A DNA stretch of 37,770 nucleotides from Planotetraspora thailandica (GCF_016863335.1 NZ_BOOR01000087.1:1-37770); one strand, 5' to 3'. Shown: positions 22,698 to 30,819, counted from the stretch's first letter. The notes: generated by a model from the sequence alone, not told the origin. Numbers and translations are program-made.

Positions 22698-23950
22698 TTC
22701 TTGGTGAGCACCTGGTCGACGGCGTCCTGGTACTCCTTCGCCGCCTGCTCGACGGGCTTCTTGCCGTCCCACGCGTCGGTCAGGAACTGCGGGGCGAGTC
22801 CCTGCCACTCGGACGCGTTGCCCTGGACCGGCAGCGGAACGCTGTAGTCGATGGCGTCGATGAAGACCTGCAGGTGGTATTCGGGCATCGAGTCGAGCCA
22901 GGGCTGTTGCGTCCCCTTGTAGGCGGGGAGCACCGTTCCCGTCGCCGCCTGGATCTCGGCCGCCCTGGTCCCGCCAAGGAAGGCGAGGAACTTCTTGAGC
23001 TCCTCGGGATGCTTGCTGCCTGCGTATCCGGCGTTGCCGATGCCGCTGGTGACGGTGGCCCGCTTGACGCCCTGGGGCAGCGGAGCGACGTCGATCTTGC
23101 CCTTCAGGTCGGGGTTCTTGTGGAACCGCAGAGCCCAGTACGCCCCGGAGAAGTACATGGCGACCTTCTGGTTCTCGAACATCGAGACCGCCTCGGTGTC
23201 CGACAGCTGCTTCAGCGTCGGGGAGGAGCCGGCGGCCTGCAGATCGGTCCAGAACTTCAGGCCCGCGACGCCTGCGGGGCTCCCGAAGTCGGAGGCGGTG
23301 CCGTCCGGATTCACGATGTTGCCGCCGGCCTGCAGGATCGTGTTGTAGAAGCCGCCCTGCGCGTCGATCGGCGCCGCGATGCCCCACACGCCCTTGGCGG
23401 GGTCGGTCAGCTTCTTGGCCGCGTCCTGCACGTCCTGCCAGTCCCACGTGTCATCGGGGTACTTGACGCCCGCGGCGTCGAAGAGCGCCTTGTTGTACCA
23501 GATGCCGTTGGTGTCGAAGTCCTTCGGCAGGGCGAAGGACTTGCCCTCGTAGGTGTAGGAGTCGGTGACGGCCTTGGGGTAGACGCTCATGTCGATTCCG
23601 GCCGACTTGACGGTGTCGGACAGATCGAGCAGCTGACCTCCCTTGGCGTACTCGCGGAAGTGGTCGCCGAGCATCCAGAACGCGTCCGGCGCGGTGCCCC
23701 CGGCGGCTCCGACCTGGAGGGTCGACCAGTACTCCGTCCACGGCAGAGTCTGGATCTTGACGGTGATGTTCGGGTTGGCCTTCTCGAACTCGGTGGCGAT
23801 CTGCTGCATCGCCGGAGTCTGATCCTCACTCCAGTTTGCGTAGGTGAGAGTGACCTTCTCGTTCGACCCTTCACCGGATCCGCCTGAGCAGGCGGTGAGG
23901 AGTGTCGCCGCCGCGACGATCGCCGTGACGGCGACCCATGTGCGTTTCAT
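22694..23950 (-). CDS. Sugar-binding lipoprotein of the ABC importer
   Basis: This 418-residue family 1 extracellular solute-binding protein has a lipoprotein signal (MKRTWVAV..., lipobox LLTAC with the lipidated Cys21). The mature part contains TLTYANWSEDQTPAMQQIATEFEKANPNITV, typical of CUT1 binding proteins, and aromatic residues suited to sugar stacking. The start at 23950 follows GAGGAACACT. It lies 50 bases downstream of the GH97 gene across a strong hairpin, which suggests that the glycosidase acts on the imported sugar. Confidence 0.95.
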   Translation of the reverse strand: MKRTWVAVTAIVAAATLLTACSGGSGEGSNEKVTLTYANWSEDQTPAMQQIATEFEKANPNITVKIQTLPWTEYWSTLQVGAAGGTAPDAFWMLGDHFREYAKGGQLLDLSDTVKSAGIDMSVYPKAVTDSYTYEGKSFALPKDFDTNGIWYNKALFDAAGVKYPDDTWDWQDVQDAAKKLTDPAKGVWGIAAPIDAQGGFYNTILQAGGNIVNPDGTASDFGSPAGVAGLKFWTDLQAAGSSPTLKQLSDTEAVSMFENQKVAMYFSGAYWALRFHKNPDLKGKIDVAPLPQGVKRATVTSGIGNAGYAGSKHPEELKKFLAFLGGTRAAEIQAATGTVLPAYKGTQQPWLDSMPEYHLQVFIDAIDYSVPLPVQGNASEWQGLAPQFLTDAWDGKKPVEQAAKEYQDAVDQVLTKK

Positions 23951-23971
23951 AGTGTTCCTCTGATGGTGTCG

Positions 23972-23997
23972 CGTGCCGGTCGTGCGTGACCGGCACG
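23972..23997. terminator. 10-bp perfect hairpin between GH97 and the binding-protein gene
   Basis: CGTGCCGGTC and GACCGGCACG pair perfectly around a 6-base loop, just after the GH97 stop (minus strand) and before the lipoprotein start. It may be an intra-operon attenuator or an mRNA-stabilising stem that adjusts binding-protein levels; full termination is less likely because the genes belong together. Confidence 0.55.
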
Positions 23998-24000
23998 GTG

Positions 24001-26535
24001 TCATCTGGTGGGGGAGGCGACGACGACGGAGGTGTCGATCCAGTCGACGTGCACGCCGGAGTCGTCCGGAGTCACGGTCTCGCCGCGCAGGCACAGGGTC
24101 TGCACGCCCTGAACCCCCAGGTTGAAGGTCGTGACGGGCTTGCCCGCCTCGACGACGGCGCTGAAGATCTCGCGACCGTCCGCGACGATGCCGACCCTGG
24201 CGGCGCCCGTCGACTCGTCGTCGACGCCGACGGCGCCGGTGAGGGTTTCAGCGCGCCCACCGAGGTGGAAGCGCGCCTCCGAGTACGGCGCCGTGCCGAG
24301 GCCGCGCTCGAATCCTTGGCCGGCCACACGCATGGGCCGGCCGTCGCCGGGGTTGCCCGCCCCATTGGACTGGTCCCGCTCGACGGGCCCGTCGTCGTTG
24401 ACGAACGCGATCATCGGCAGATCCGACAACGTGTACTCGCCGGGGGTCATGGGGCGGACGACTCTCACGTGGGAGACGACGGACACCGTGCCGTCGGCGT
24501 CACGTTCGACAGTCACGACGCCAAGCCGTCCGGGCCGCAGCGAGGAATCAGGGCGGACGATCCAGTCCGCCTCGCCGACGCGGTCGGCCGACCAGCCTGA
24601 GGGAAGGCGCAGCCGGGCGTCGCCGTCGGTCGTGATCGACGCGGTTCCGTCCGGTCCGGTCTCGGCGATGGAGGGGAGCGCGACCGGCGCGAGATGATGC
24701 GGCCTGGGCGCGGCTCGGAACAGATCCGTGCCCGCGGGAGCGACGATGGCGACGAAGCCGCCGTCGCGGGCGACCTCGACGTCGATCGCGCCCGTGGCAG
24801 TCGTGATCGTTTCTGTGAGTCCGGTGGCCGGCGCCTCGCCCGACGACGGCGACACGTCGCCGACGACGCAGATCTCGGCGTCCGGCCCCACGCCGTCGAG
24901 CCCGTCCAGCGGCACCCGGATCGTACGCGCGTCCCCGGTGGCGATGCCGCCCACGAACCAGCGGTCGCCGGATCGGCGGGCGATGACGGCGTGGCTGTCG
25001 GGGTCGCCTGCCAGCAGCACCGTCTCGTCCCAGACCGGTGCCAGCTCCGACAGGAACCTGGCTGCGAGCGGGCGTGCGATGTAGGCGTCGACGTGGTCGG
25101 CGAAGTGGGTGATGCCGCATTCGAACGCCACCGACAGCCCGAGCTCGTGACCGTCGCTCGTCGTGCGGTTCGCGGCGCCGAACGCGACCGGTGTGGCGTC
25201 CATGGCCCCGACGATGTTCCGGGTGAACGGCTGGATGACGTTGTGGGACGCGGAGAGCGCCTGGTTCTCGAAGAACACGTAGTACTCGGCGCCGCGGATC
25301 GCCTCGTACCCGATGACCTGGGGGAACGTGCGCGCCCACCCGCGGGGGATGACCGATCCGTGGAAGTTGACCATGAGGCCGAGCCGTGCGGTCTCGGTGA
25401 GGATCGTGTCGTACCAGCGGTAGCGGTCCTTGGACTCCGACTCCATGAAGTCGACCTTGATCCCGGCGACTCCCCACGAGCGCCACAGCGCCAGCTTCCT
25501 GAGGTCTTCCGGGCTGTTGAGGTCGCGCCAGATGGTCCACAGGTGGACCTGGATGCCGCGCCGGCTCGCGTAGGCGACGATCTCCGGCACCCAGGTCTCC
25601 TCCCATCCGCAGTCGATGAGCAGGTGCTCCCAGCCCAGGTCGGCGGCGACGTCGACGAAGTGCTTCTGCTTGTCCAGCTGCGCGCCCGAGTAGAAGTCCG
25701 ACCACCACGACCAGGCGGCGCGACCTGGCCGAACCCAGGTCGCGTCCTCCAGATCCGGAGAGATCGCCGGTGCGAGCTCGTCGACGAGGAGCGAGGAGAC
25801 GAGGGCGGGGAGCGCGCCGATGAGGATGACGCGCCACGGTGTGACGACGCCCCGAGCGACCTCGACGCTGTCGTCGGCGAGGGCGAACCGTAATGTCCGG
25901 TCGCCGTCCGCGTCCGGCTCACCCAGCTCTGCATGGGCGCCGGCGAAGCGGCCGTCGATACCCGACTCGGTGATCAGCATGTGAATGGCCGCGTCGAGAC
26001 GGGTGAGGAACGGGAAGCCGTACGAGCCGCCCGACAGCTCGCCGGTGCCGGCTCCGAAGCGCGGGGTCTCGTACCAGGTTTGGTACTCCAGCACCCAGTT
26101 CCTCGCCTGGGCGGGAAGCGTTACGGCGGTGCGGTCGCCGGTGACGCGGGCGATCCCGTCGAGCGCGGGCAACGCGTAGCGGATCGCGACGCCGTCATGC
26201 GCGACGCGCAGGATGACCTGCCATTCGACGCCGCCCGCCTCGCGAAAGGTGTGGACGCTCTCCTGATGTTCGTAGGGGTGGTCTCCCGCGGACTTGCCGG
26301 AACGCATGCTGATCCGGTCGCGGACCGTGCGGTTCACGACATGCACGAGCTCCGCGTTCGTGCCGAGTTCCGCACCGTCAAGGGTGAACCCGAGCCGGAC
26401 CTCGTCAAGGACCACCTCGTCGTTCCAGGTCACGGTCAGCAGCACACCGGTTTCGCCGGTTCGCACCTGGGCCCTCAGCGCGCCCGCCTTCGATGCGGCT
26501 AGGGGGCGTACCTCGTCGCTCAACACGTTCTCCAT
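24001..26535 (-). CDS. Glycoside hydrolase family 97 with C-terminal NPCBM domain
   Basis: This 844-residue protein has no signal peptide, so it probably acts in the cytoplasm on imported sugar. The N-terminal beta-sandwich domain (about 1-260) is followed by a TIM barrel (about 265-540). The barrel carries WSWWSDFYSGAQLDKQKHFVDVAADLGWEHLLIDCGW, GIKVDFMESE (Asp362) and VIGYEAIRGAEYY (Glu411, Glu417). Asp362 to Glu417 has the same spacing I recall for the nucleophile and acid/base of the retaining Bacteroides alpha-galactosidase GH97b, so a retaining alpha-galactosidase-like activity is my best guess. The last 150 residues (LPMIAFVNDDGPVERDQSNG...RFHLGGRAETLTGAVGVDDE) match the NPCBM carbohydrate-binding module. 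It heads the operon GH97-binding protein-two permeases. Confidence 0.9.
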   Translation of the reverse strand: MENVLSDEVRPLAASKAGALRAQVRTGETGVLLTVTWNDEVVLDEVRLGFTLDGAELGTNAELVHVVNRTVRDRISMRSGKSAGDHPYEHQESVHTFREAGGVEWQVILRVAHDGVAIRYALPALDGIARVTGDRTAVTLPAQARNWVLEYQTWYETPRFGAGTGELSGGSYGFPFLTRLDAAIHMLITESGIDGRFAGAHAELGEPDADGDRTLRFALADDSVEVARGVVTPWRVILIGALPALVSSLLVDELAPAISPDLEDATWVRPGRAAWSWWSDFYSGAQLDKQKHFVDVAADLGWEHLLIDCGWEETWVPEIVAYASRRGIQVHLWTIWRDLNSPEDLRKLALWRSWGVAGIKVDFMESESKDRYRWYDTILTETARLGLMVNFHGSVIPRGWARTFPQVIGYEAIRGAEYYVFFENQALSASHNVIQPFTRNIVGAMDATPVAFGAANRTTSDGHELGLSVAFECGITHFADHVDAYIARPLAARFLSELAPVWDETVLLAGDPDSHAVIARRSGDRWFVGGIATGDARTIRVPLDGLDGVGPDAEICVVGDVSPSSGEAPATGLTETITTATGAIDVEVARDGGFVAIVAPAGTDLFRAAPRPHHLAPVALPSIAETGPDGTASITTDGDARLRLPSGWSADRVGEADWIVRPDSSLRPGRLGVVTVERDADGTVSVVSHVRVVRPMTPGEYTLSDLPMIAFVNDDGPVERDQSNGAGNPGDGRPMRVAGQGFERGLGTAPYSEARFHLGGRAETLTGAVGVDDESTGAARVGIVADGREIFSAVVEAGKPVTTFNLGVQGVQTLCLRGETVTPDDSGVHVDWIDTSVVVASPTR

Positions 26536-26556
26536 CGCAGGCTTTCAAGTTGTTCA

Positions 26557-26576
26557 CATGGCGGTGATCCGCCATG
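26557..26576. promoter_or_regulatory. Perfect palindrome CATGGCGG-TGAT-CCGCCATG upstream of GH97
   Basis: Two perfect 8-base arms with a 4-base centre lie 22-41 bases before the GH97 start. This is a likely operator for the sugar locus, or a leader hairpin. AraC proteins usually bind direct repeats, so a different regulator would fit this symmetry better. Confidence 0.5.
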
Positions 26577-26995
26577 CACGGTGACGCTCTCTGGAGCGCC
26601 GTCCCCGGCCACGGGGTTTCCTCGCCGGACCATGGATGATCCGACGATCTGGGCGGGGCCCACATCACGTCACGACGGCGAGTGGGGCCGCCGGGGATGC
26701 GTCATCGATGAGGAGGGTGATCACCCCAAGGCCCAACGGAAGCCCGACCGTCGCGGGTCGTGCGTCGCTGCCCGATTACTCGCGACATTTCACCTCCGGA
26801 GGGGCGTGGTGGGGGCGCTTCACCCAGACGGGCCTGGATGAGTGAGGCAAAACTATGGACCCCACCCGACAGCGGCCGGAATGGTGGAACCGTTGCATGG
26901 GCTGGACATTTCGACTGCGTCGGTGAACGGCTCCGGGGCCATTCCGGAGGCTCCGGCTTGCTCGCATCGGCCGCTGCCGCGCCGCGAGGGGAGCC

Positions 26996-27217
26996 CCCAC
27001 GCCAAGGCGATCAACGTCGTACAAGACGCGGCACTGCTGCTCCGATAGGCCGCGGGCTTCGAGGGAGCGCAGGAACGCGGTCAGATGCGCCGTCTTCGCT
27101 GTCTCCGACGGCGAAGCCGAGGATCTCTGGCGGCTGGGAGTTGACGCCGATGGTGATGACCACGGGTTGGGAGACGACCCGGTGGTCGACCCGCGCCTTG
27201 GGGCAGGTCGTGTCCGA
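26996..27217 (-). pseudogene. Decayed IS256/Mutator-type transposase fragment
   Basis: The minus strand reads SDTTCPKARVDHRVVSQPVV..., GVNSQPPEILGFAVGDSEDG in one frame. It continues as AHLTAFLRSLEARGLS and QQCRVLYDVDRL in the next. These match, in order, the IS256-family catalytic region (DATYxKxRxxxRVVSxAVVxAxGVxxxGxREVLG, WxxFLRxLxxRGL, WQRCRVHFxRNV). There is at least one frameshift, and a deletion removes the segment with the second catalytic Asp. Both ends of the transposase are missing, so it is inactive. Confidence 0.6.
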
Positions 27218-27292
27218 TGGGGCATTGTGGGCGTGAATCCGGTTTGAATGGACATCTGAGATCAGGCCCCTGGCGATTCCGGACGAGAATCC

Positions 27293-27338
27293 TTATCGAC
27301 AAAAAGTACTTTTCGCCAATGAATTGGGTCGCCGATAA
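27293..27338. repeat. Nested palindromes in a low-GC patch
   Basis: TTATCG (27293-27298) pairs with CGATAA (27333-27338). Between them lie the 12-base palindrome AAAAGTACTTTT (27302-27313) and CCAAT-GA-ATTGG (27316-27327). Three symmetric elements in 46 bases of AT-rich sequence, with no gene, could be protein-binding sites or an old element end. Confidence 0.5.
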
Positions 27339-27619
27339 TGGCACGCATCAGCGGACAATCACCTTCGCCTTCGGCTGATGGGCTTTGTCGCCGATGCCTG
27401 ATCGTGAGACGAATCCTCTGCCGAAATCACGACCTTCGACCTGCGATGGGAGCGAGCAGCCGTCGCCATCTCGGCCTATTTGCCATATGGCGCAATCGCG
27501 GAGAATTCGATTCCGCGAAACGAGAACATCGCATCAAGCCGGGGTCAGCGATGTGCAACGACGAATATCGGCCGTCGAGGGCGACCGTAGGATCGTGGCG
27601 ATCGGTATTAACCGCTCAC

Positions 27620-27642
27620 CTGATGTCGCGAAGTCGCATCAG
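27620..27642. promoter_or_regulatory. Inverted repeat CTGATG-N11-CATCAG upstream of the lipoprotein gene
   Basis: Perfect 6-base arms lie 42-64 bases before the start at 27684. Short arms and a long spacer make it a weak operator candidate. Confidence 0.25.
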
Positions 27643-27683
27643 CCGAGGAATTCCGCGTCCACGAGAATCGCGAGAGTCGTTGA

Positions 27684-28142
27684 ATGAGTACAAAACATGC
27701 GTCGCCTTCGATGGTGAAAGCCTCTGTGCTGGTGATCCTGGCCTCCGCTCTGGCCGCAGGATGTTCTTCGGGGGGTGACGCCACGGGCAACACTCCGGAG
27801 AAGTCGCCGACGTCGGCACCGGCTGCGGAGAACATCGCGGCGAAGGCGCTCCCCAAGAAGATCACCAACGACCCCGACATCCGCGGCAACATCGTGCAGA
27901 CCGCGTGCGCGGCCGTACCAGGTGGCTGGGGCGCCAAGGGGACGGCGACCAACCCCGGGGCGAAGCCGATCACCTACAAGATCGTTGTCTACTTCACCAC
28001 TACGAAGGCGACCACGCTGGACTACGCCCAGACCCTGGTCAAGGTCCCAGCCGGCAAGACGGTCGACTGGAGTGCCACGAAGCACTTCGAGGCGAAGCAG
28101 CAGCTGCTCTGCCCCATGCCCGGGATCAGCGTCGTCGCCTGA
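27684..28142 (+). CDS. Small secreted lipoprotein of unknown function
   Basis: This 152-residue protein has a lipoprotein signal peptide with lipobox LAAGC (Cys27). A low-complexity SGGD...TPEKSPTSAPAAE linker follows, then a compact domain (about 60-152) with two cysteines (QTACAAV and QLLCPMPG) and beta-strand-rich sequence (KPITYKIVVYFTTTKATTLDYAQTLVKVPAGKTVDWS). That domain resembles the immunoglobulin-like FxLYD-type folds of many actinobacterial lipoproteins; the resemblance is in pattern, not a secure family match. A GAGAG site precedes the ATG; an in-frame ATG at residue 10 is an alternative start. It ends before a short hairpin, convergent with the methyltransferase gene. Confidence 0.75.
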   Translation: MSTKHASPSMVKASVLVILASALAAGCSSGGDATGNTPEKSPTSAPAAENIAAKALPKKITNDPDIRGNIVQTACAAVPGGWGAKGTATNPGAKPITYKIVVYFTTTKATTLDYAQTLVKVPAGKTVDWSATKHFEAKQQLLCPMPGISVVA

Positions 28143-28147
28143 CCTTC

Positions 28148-28162
28148 CGGCGGGTGCCGCCG
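28148..28162. terminator. Short GC hairpin between convergent genes
   Basis: CGGCGG-GTG-CCGCCG lies 6 bases after the lipoprotein stop, in the 54-base spacer facing the methyltransferase gene. The stem is short and has no T-run. Confidence 0.4.
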
Positions 28163-28196
28163 TTGATCATCTGGCTGAGCGCGGTCGTGTTCCCTC

Positions 28197-29000
28197 TCAG
28201 TGGCAACGAGCGGTGATGATCCAGGCGCGGGAGTCGACCCAGACCCCGTCGTCGCTCAGGTGCGCGGCGAGCGCCTCGCGCAGGCGCCCGACCGCGCGCG
28301 CCGCGGCGGTGGGGTCCAGCCGCTTCAGCACCTCGCTGGTGCAGGTGAAGCCGCGGACCCACTCGAGGGCGGCGGCCACGTCCGGACCGTAGTAGACCGG
28401 CTCGTGGACGTCGGTGAAGGTGATGTCGGCGAACCCCGCAGCGCCCAGGATCTCCTTCACGGCCGGCGGGTCGGCGAGCGAGAACGGATCCGGTCCGGCG
28501 GAGGCCGCGGCCACCGGCCCCTTGGATCCTGCGAGGGATCGGTGGATGGCGACCGCCCACTCGTTGCGCTCGTGGGGCTGCCAGACCATCATCACCAGGC
28601 GCCCGGCCGGGCGCAGCGCCCGCCTGATGTTGGCGAACGCGGCGACGGGGTCGTCGAAGAACATCGTGCCGAACCTGCTGATCGCCAGGTCGAAGCGCGC
28701 CTGCGGAAAGCGGTGGTCCTGCGCGTCGGCGTGGTCGAAGGTGACGTTGCGGAGCCCCTCGCTCCGGGCGAACTCGCGGGCACGCTCGATGGCGGGCGCG
28801 GAGATGTCGACCCCGAGCGCGCTGCCTGCCTGTGCTGTGCGGGCGGCCTGCCGGGTCGTCTGCCCGGTTCCGCATCCGATGTCGAGGACGTGGTCGTGGA
28901 GTCGGACGCCACAGGCCCGGCGCAGCACCTGGTCGTGCCGCCGCAGTTCGGCGTCGTAGCCGCTGGGGTCGAGCGGATGTTCGCTTGCGGAATGTCGCAC
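28197..29000 (-). CDS. Class I SAM-dependent methyltransferase
   Basis: This 267-residue protein has the class I methyltransferase core: motif I HVLDIGCGTGQTTRQAA (about 36-52), the acidic strand end LGVDIS, DHADAQD, and motif IV-like FDLAISRFGTMFFDDPVAAFANIRRALRPAGRLVMMVW. It is close in type to UbiE/methyltransferase-11 proteins that act on small molecules; the acceptor is unknown. It starts at a GTG. The gene stands alone between convergent and divergent neighbours, and no pathway partner is visible. Confidence 0.85.
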   Translation of the reverse strand: MRHSASEHPLDPSGYDAELRRHDQVLRRACGVRLHDHVLDIGCGTGQTTRQAARTAQAGSALGVDISAPAIERAREFARSEGLRNVTFDHADAQDHRFPQARFDLAISRFGTMFFDDPVAAFANIRRALRPAGRLVMMVWQPHERNEWAVAIHRSLAGSKGPVAAASAGPDPFSLADPPAVKEILGAAGFADITFTDVHEPVYYGPDVAAALEWVRGFTCTSEVLKRLDPTAAARAVGRLREALAAHLSDDGVWVDSRAWIITARCH

Positions 29001-29113
29001 CGCGACCCCTTCACTACGTGCGCTGGACGCGTTGCAAGCGGTCGGACAGCATCGACCTGCCTCCGGGGCCTCGGCGACTTACACAAGGTCTTACACCACT
29101 GCGTGTTTCGTTC

Positions 29114-30058
29114 CTAGTGCTGTGGCCCCACCGTCCACGGCCGGAGCTTCTCGGGGTTGCGTATCGCCCATAGGCGCTTGATCCGGTCGCCTGCCACGTC
29201 GAACGCCATCACCATCACGGTGACGCCGTCCTGCTGCGCCACCAGACCCGGCTGGCCGTTGACCGTACGCTCCAGGATCGTCAGGTCGGGGACCCTGCCG
29301 GCGATGTCGATGGCGTAGCGCGCGATCTGCTCGCCGCCGACGATGGGGCGGAGTACGGCGCTGACGAGGCCGCCGCCGTCGGCGATGCCCGTGGCGTCGG
29401 GGTCGAGGAGGCCGATGAGGGCGTTGATGTCCTTGGCTTCCCATGCCTGCTTGAAGTCTCTGACGATCCCGGCCTGCTGGGCTGTGGGAGTCGCGGGAGG
29501 TTGTGAGGCGTGGATGCGGCGGCGGGCTGAGGTGGCCAGTTGGCGGCATGCCGCCGGGGTGCGGCCGACGATTTCGGCGACTTCGGTGAAGGGGTAGCGG
29601 AAGACGTCGTGCAGGATGAACGCGACGCGTTCGGCCGGGGTCATCGATTCGAGTACGACGAGGAAGGCCATGTTGACCGACTCGTCGAGGGTGATGCGGT
29701 CAGCCGGGTCGGTGGTGGTGTCGCCGGACCGTCCGTTGATCCATTCTGTGCGGTCGGGGAGCGGCTCCGGGATCCATTCGCCGACGTAGCTTTCGCGCCG
29801 GGCCCGTGCCGAGCCGAGCAGGTCGAGGCAGATGCGGCCGGCGACTTTCGTGAGCCAGGCGCCGGGCGTGGTGATGGCCTCCTGCTGTTGCCGGGTCATG
29901 GCGTACCAGCGGGTGTAGGTCTCTTGTACGACATCCTCGGCGTCGGCCAGGGAGCCGAGGAGCCGGTAGGCGAGATTGATCAGCTGACGCCGCTCGCTCA
30001 TGATCGCGCTCAGGCTCGGATCGGACCGGCCGTCTCCTGGCTCGGATGGGGTGGTCAT
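29114..30058 (-). CDS. ECF41-group sigma factor with SnoaL-like C-terminal domain (SigJ-like)
   Basis: From the ATG at 30058 this is a 314-residue sigma-70-family factor; an in-frame GTG at 30094 would add 12 residues. Region 2 (LINLAYRLLGSLADAEDVVQETYTRW) and region 4 (MTPAERVAFILHDVFRYPFTEVAEIVGRTPAACRQLATSARRRI) are clear. The hallmark WIPEP (ECF41 WLPEP) lies in the linker, and the C-terminal SnoaL_2-like extension has DGGG and NPEKL (family DGGGK and NPDKL). In ECF41 proteins this fused domain takes the place of an anti-sigma factor. GGGAG precedes 30058. With the promoter below, transcription would begin close to 30094, so the GTG start would be leaderless. Confidence 0.93.
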   Translation of the reverse strand: MTTPSEPGDGRSDPSLSAIMSERRQLINLAYRLLGSLADAEDVVQETYTRWYAMTRQQQEAITTPGAWLTKVAGRICLDLLGSARARRESYVGEWIPEPLPDRTEWINGRSGDTTTDPADRITLDESVNMAFLVVLESMTPAERVAFILHDVFRYPFTEVAEIVGRTPAACRQLATSARRRIHASQPPATPTAQQAGIVRDFKQAWEAKDINALIGLLDPDATGIADGGGLVSAVLRPIVGGEQIARYAIDIAGRVPDLTILERTVNGQPGLVAQQDGVTVMVMAFDVAGDRIKRLWAIRNPEKLRPWTVGPQH

Positions 30059-30100
30059 GGTGTCGCCGACTCCCTTGGTCGCAGCTGTCCTCACCGGTTC

Positions 30101-30127
30101 GACGGCACAGCCCCTCGGAATGTGAGG
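30101..30127 (-). promoter_or_regulatory. ECF41-type promoter of the sigma gene (autoregulatory)
   Basis: On the minus strand CCTCACA (30127-30121) is followed after exactly 16 bases by CGTC (30104-30101). As I recall it, the ECF41 target motif is TGTCACA-N16-CGTC; five of seven bases in the -35 and all of the -10 match. It would start transcription near 30095. Confidence 0.6.
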
Positions 30128-30144
30128 TCGGCGTTCACCTCACA
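30121..30144. repeat. Inverted repeat TGTGAGGT-N8-ACCTCACA formed by two back-to-back -35 elements
   Basis: Perfect 8-base arms. Each arm is the -35 box of one of the two divergent promoters, so the symmetry is explained by mirror-image sigma sites rather than by a repressor. Confidence 0.75.
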
Positions 30145-30164
30145 CTCCCAGCGGTTGCGTCGTC
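30138..30164 (+). promoter_or_regulatory. ECF41-type promoter of the divergent membrane-protein gene
   Basis: CCTCACA (30138-30144), 16 bases, CGTC (30161-30164): the same pair and spacing as on the other strand. Transcription would start near 30172, leaving about 50 bases of leader with AAGGAGG before the ATG at 30224. Confidence 0.6.
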
Positions 30165-30223
30165 GGACTACTGAGACACCATCCACCACGCAGACCGTCG
30201 CCGCAGTCGTCAAGGAGGCACCC

Positions 30224-30631
30224 ATGTTCTTGCGTGTCGCGATCACCCTGCAAACCTTGGCCCTCTTCGTCCAGGCGATCACCGCCGGACTGTTGTTGTC
30301 CTCGCCCGACGCAGGGACATTGCACAGCGTCGGGGCGTACACGGTGTTCTACGTGACCCTGCTGCACCTGATCACCGCGATCTTGGTGTGGCGGCCGGGC
30401 GGCGGCTCGCCCAGGCCCATCCTGTACGCGGCCGGGTTCTTCGGGCTCACGCTGGCCCAGATAGCGCTGGGCATCGCGCACGTGAAGACCGTGCACGTCC
30501 CGTTGGGCGTGCTGATGTTCGGCATGAGCGTCCTTCAGCTCAGCCGGGTCTGGGCCGCCCGCCGCACTCACGTGGCCGCCGCGGCCCACGGTGGCCGCGC
30601 CGCAAAGCCTCAAAACACCGCTGTGATCTAG
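30224..30631 (+). CDS. Small four-helix membrane protein, probable ECF41 target
   Basis: The ATG at 30224 behind a perfect AAGGAGG gives 135 residues with four membrane helices (about 5-25, 35-58, 65-85 and 90-108) and a basic C-terminal tail. I cannot assign a family; the pattern resembles DoxX/DUF-type small membrane proteins. The upstream ECF41-type promoter makes it a likely member of the sigma factor's regulon. Known ECF41 partners are usually carboxymuconolactone-decarboxylase, oxidoreductase or epimerase genes, so this neighbour is atypical. Confidence 0.8.
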   Translation: MFLRVAITLQTLALFVQAITAGLLLSSPDAGTLHSVGAYTVFYVTLLHLITAILVWRPGGGSPRPILYAAGFFGLTLAQIALGIAHVKTVHVPLGVLMFGMSVLQLSRVWAARRTHVAAAAHGGRAAKPQNTAVI

Positions 30632-30647
30632 AAGGGAAGACCTCACC

Positions 30648-30808
30648 ATCCGGCGGGTCGACGCCCTCCGCAAGGCCGGGGAAACAGAGGAGCGCATCGG
30701 CTCTGGACGCTCACCCTAGCGATCGGCCACTTCTGCTTGCTCGTGCCCGTCGCTCTCATCGGCAAGCCGATCCCCGGTAGGCCCCCAGGGAAGAACTACA
30801 GCAGGTAA
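30648..30808 (+). pseudogene. Possible decayed small membrane-protein gene
   Basis: Seventeen bases after the preceding stop, AAGGGAAG is placed like a ribosome site, but the codon at start position is ATC (30648). The frame gives IRRVDALRKAGETEERIG and stops. After a one-base shift the sequence continues LWTLTLAIGHFCLLVPVALI, a membrane helix, and the tail GKPIPGRPPGKNYSR before TAA (30806-30808). A lost start plus one frameshift would explain both halves. It may equally be an untranslated tail with chance similarity to a gene. Confidence 0.35.
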
Positions 30809-30819
30809 CGCCCGACAGC

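Larger units (their letters stand above)
26577..27683. other. Gene-poor 1.1-kb region
   Basis: No frame here combines a ribosome site, a family match and typical codon use. It holds a decayed transposase fragment (about 26996-27217, minus) and, from about 27240 to 27680, DNA of visibly lower GC than its surroundings with several palindromes. It separates the sugar locus from the lipoprotein gene and looks like a site of past insertion. Confidence 0.6.

Noticed and set aside
26776-27255. 159-codon minus-strand frame taken as an intact gene
   Set aside because: Only part of it matches IS256 transposase and the match switches frame; the rest is non-family sequence, so it is called a remnant.
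27338-27778. 146-codon plus-strand frame before and into the lipoprotein gene
   Set aside because: No ribosome site or family resemblance, and it overlaps the lipoprotein gene in another frame.
28200-29117. 305-codon plus-strand frame opposite the methyltransferase
   Set aside because: Antisense shadow; the methyltransferase motif I and neighbouring motifs are on the minus strand.
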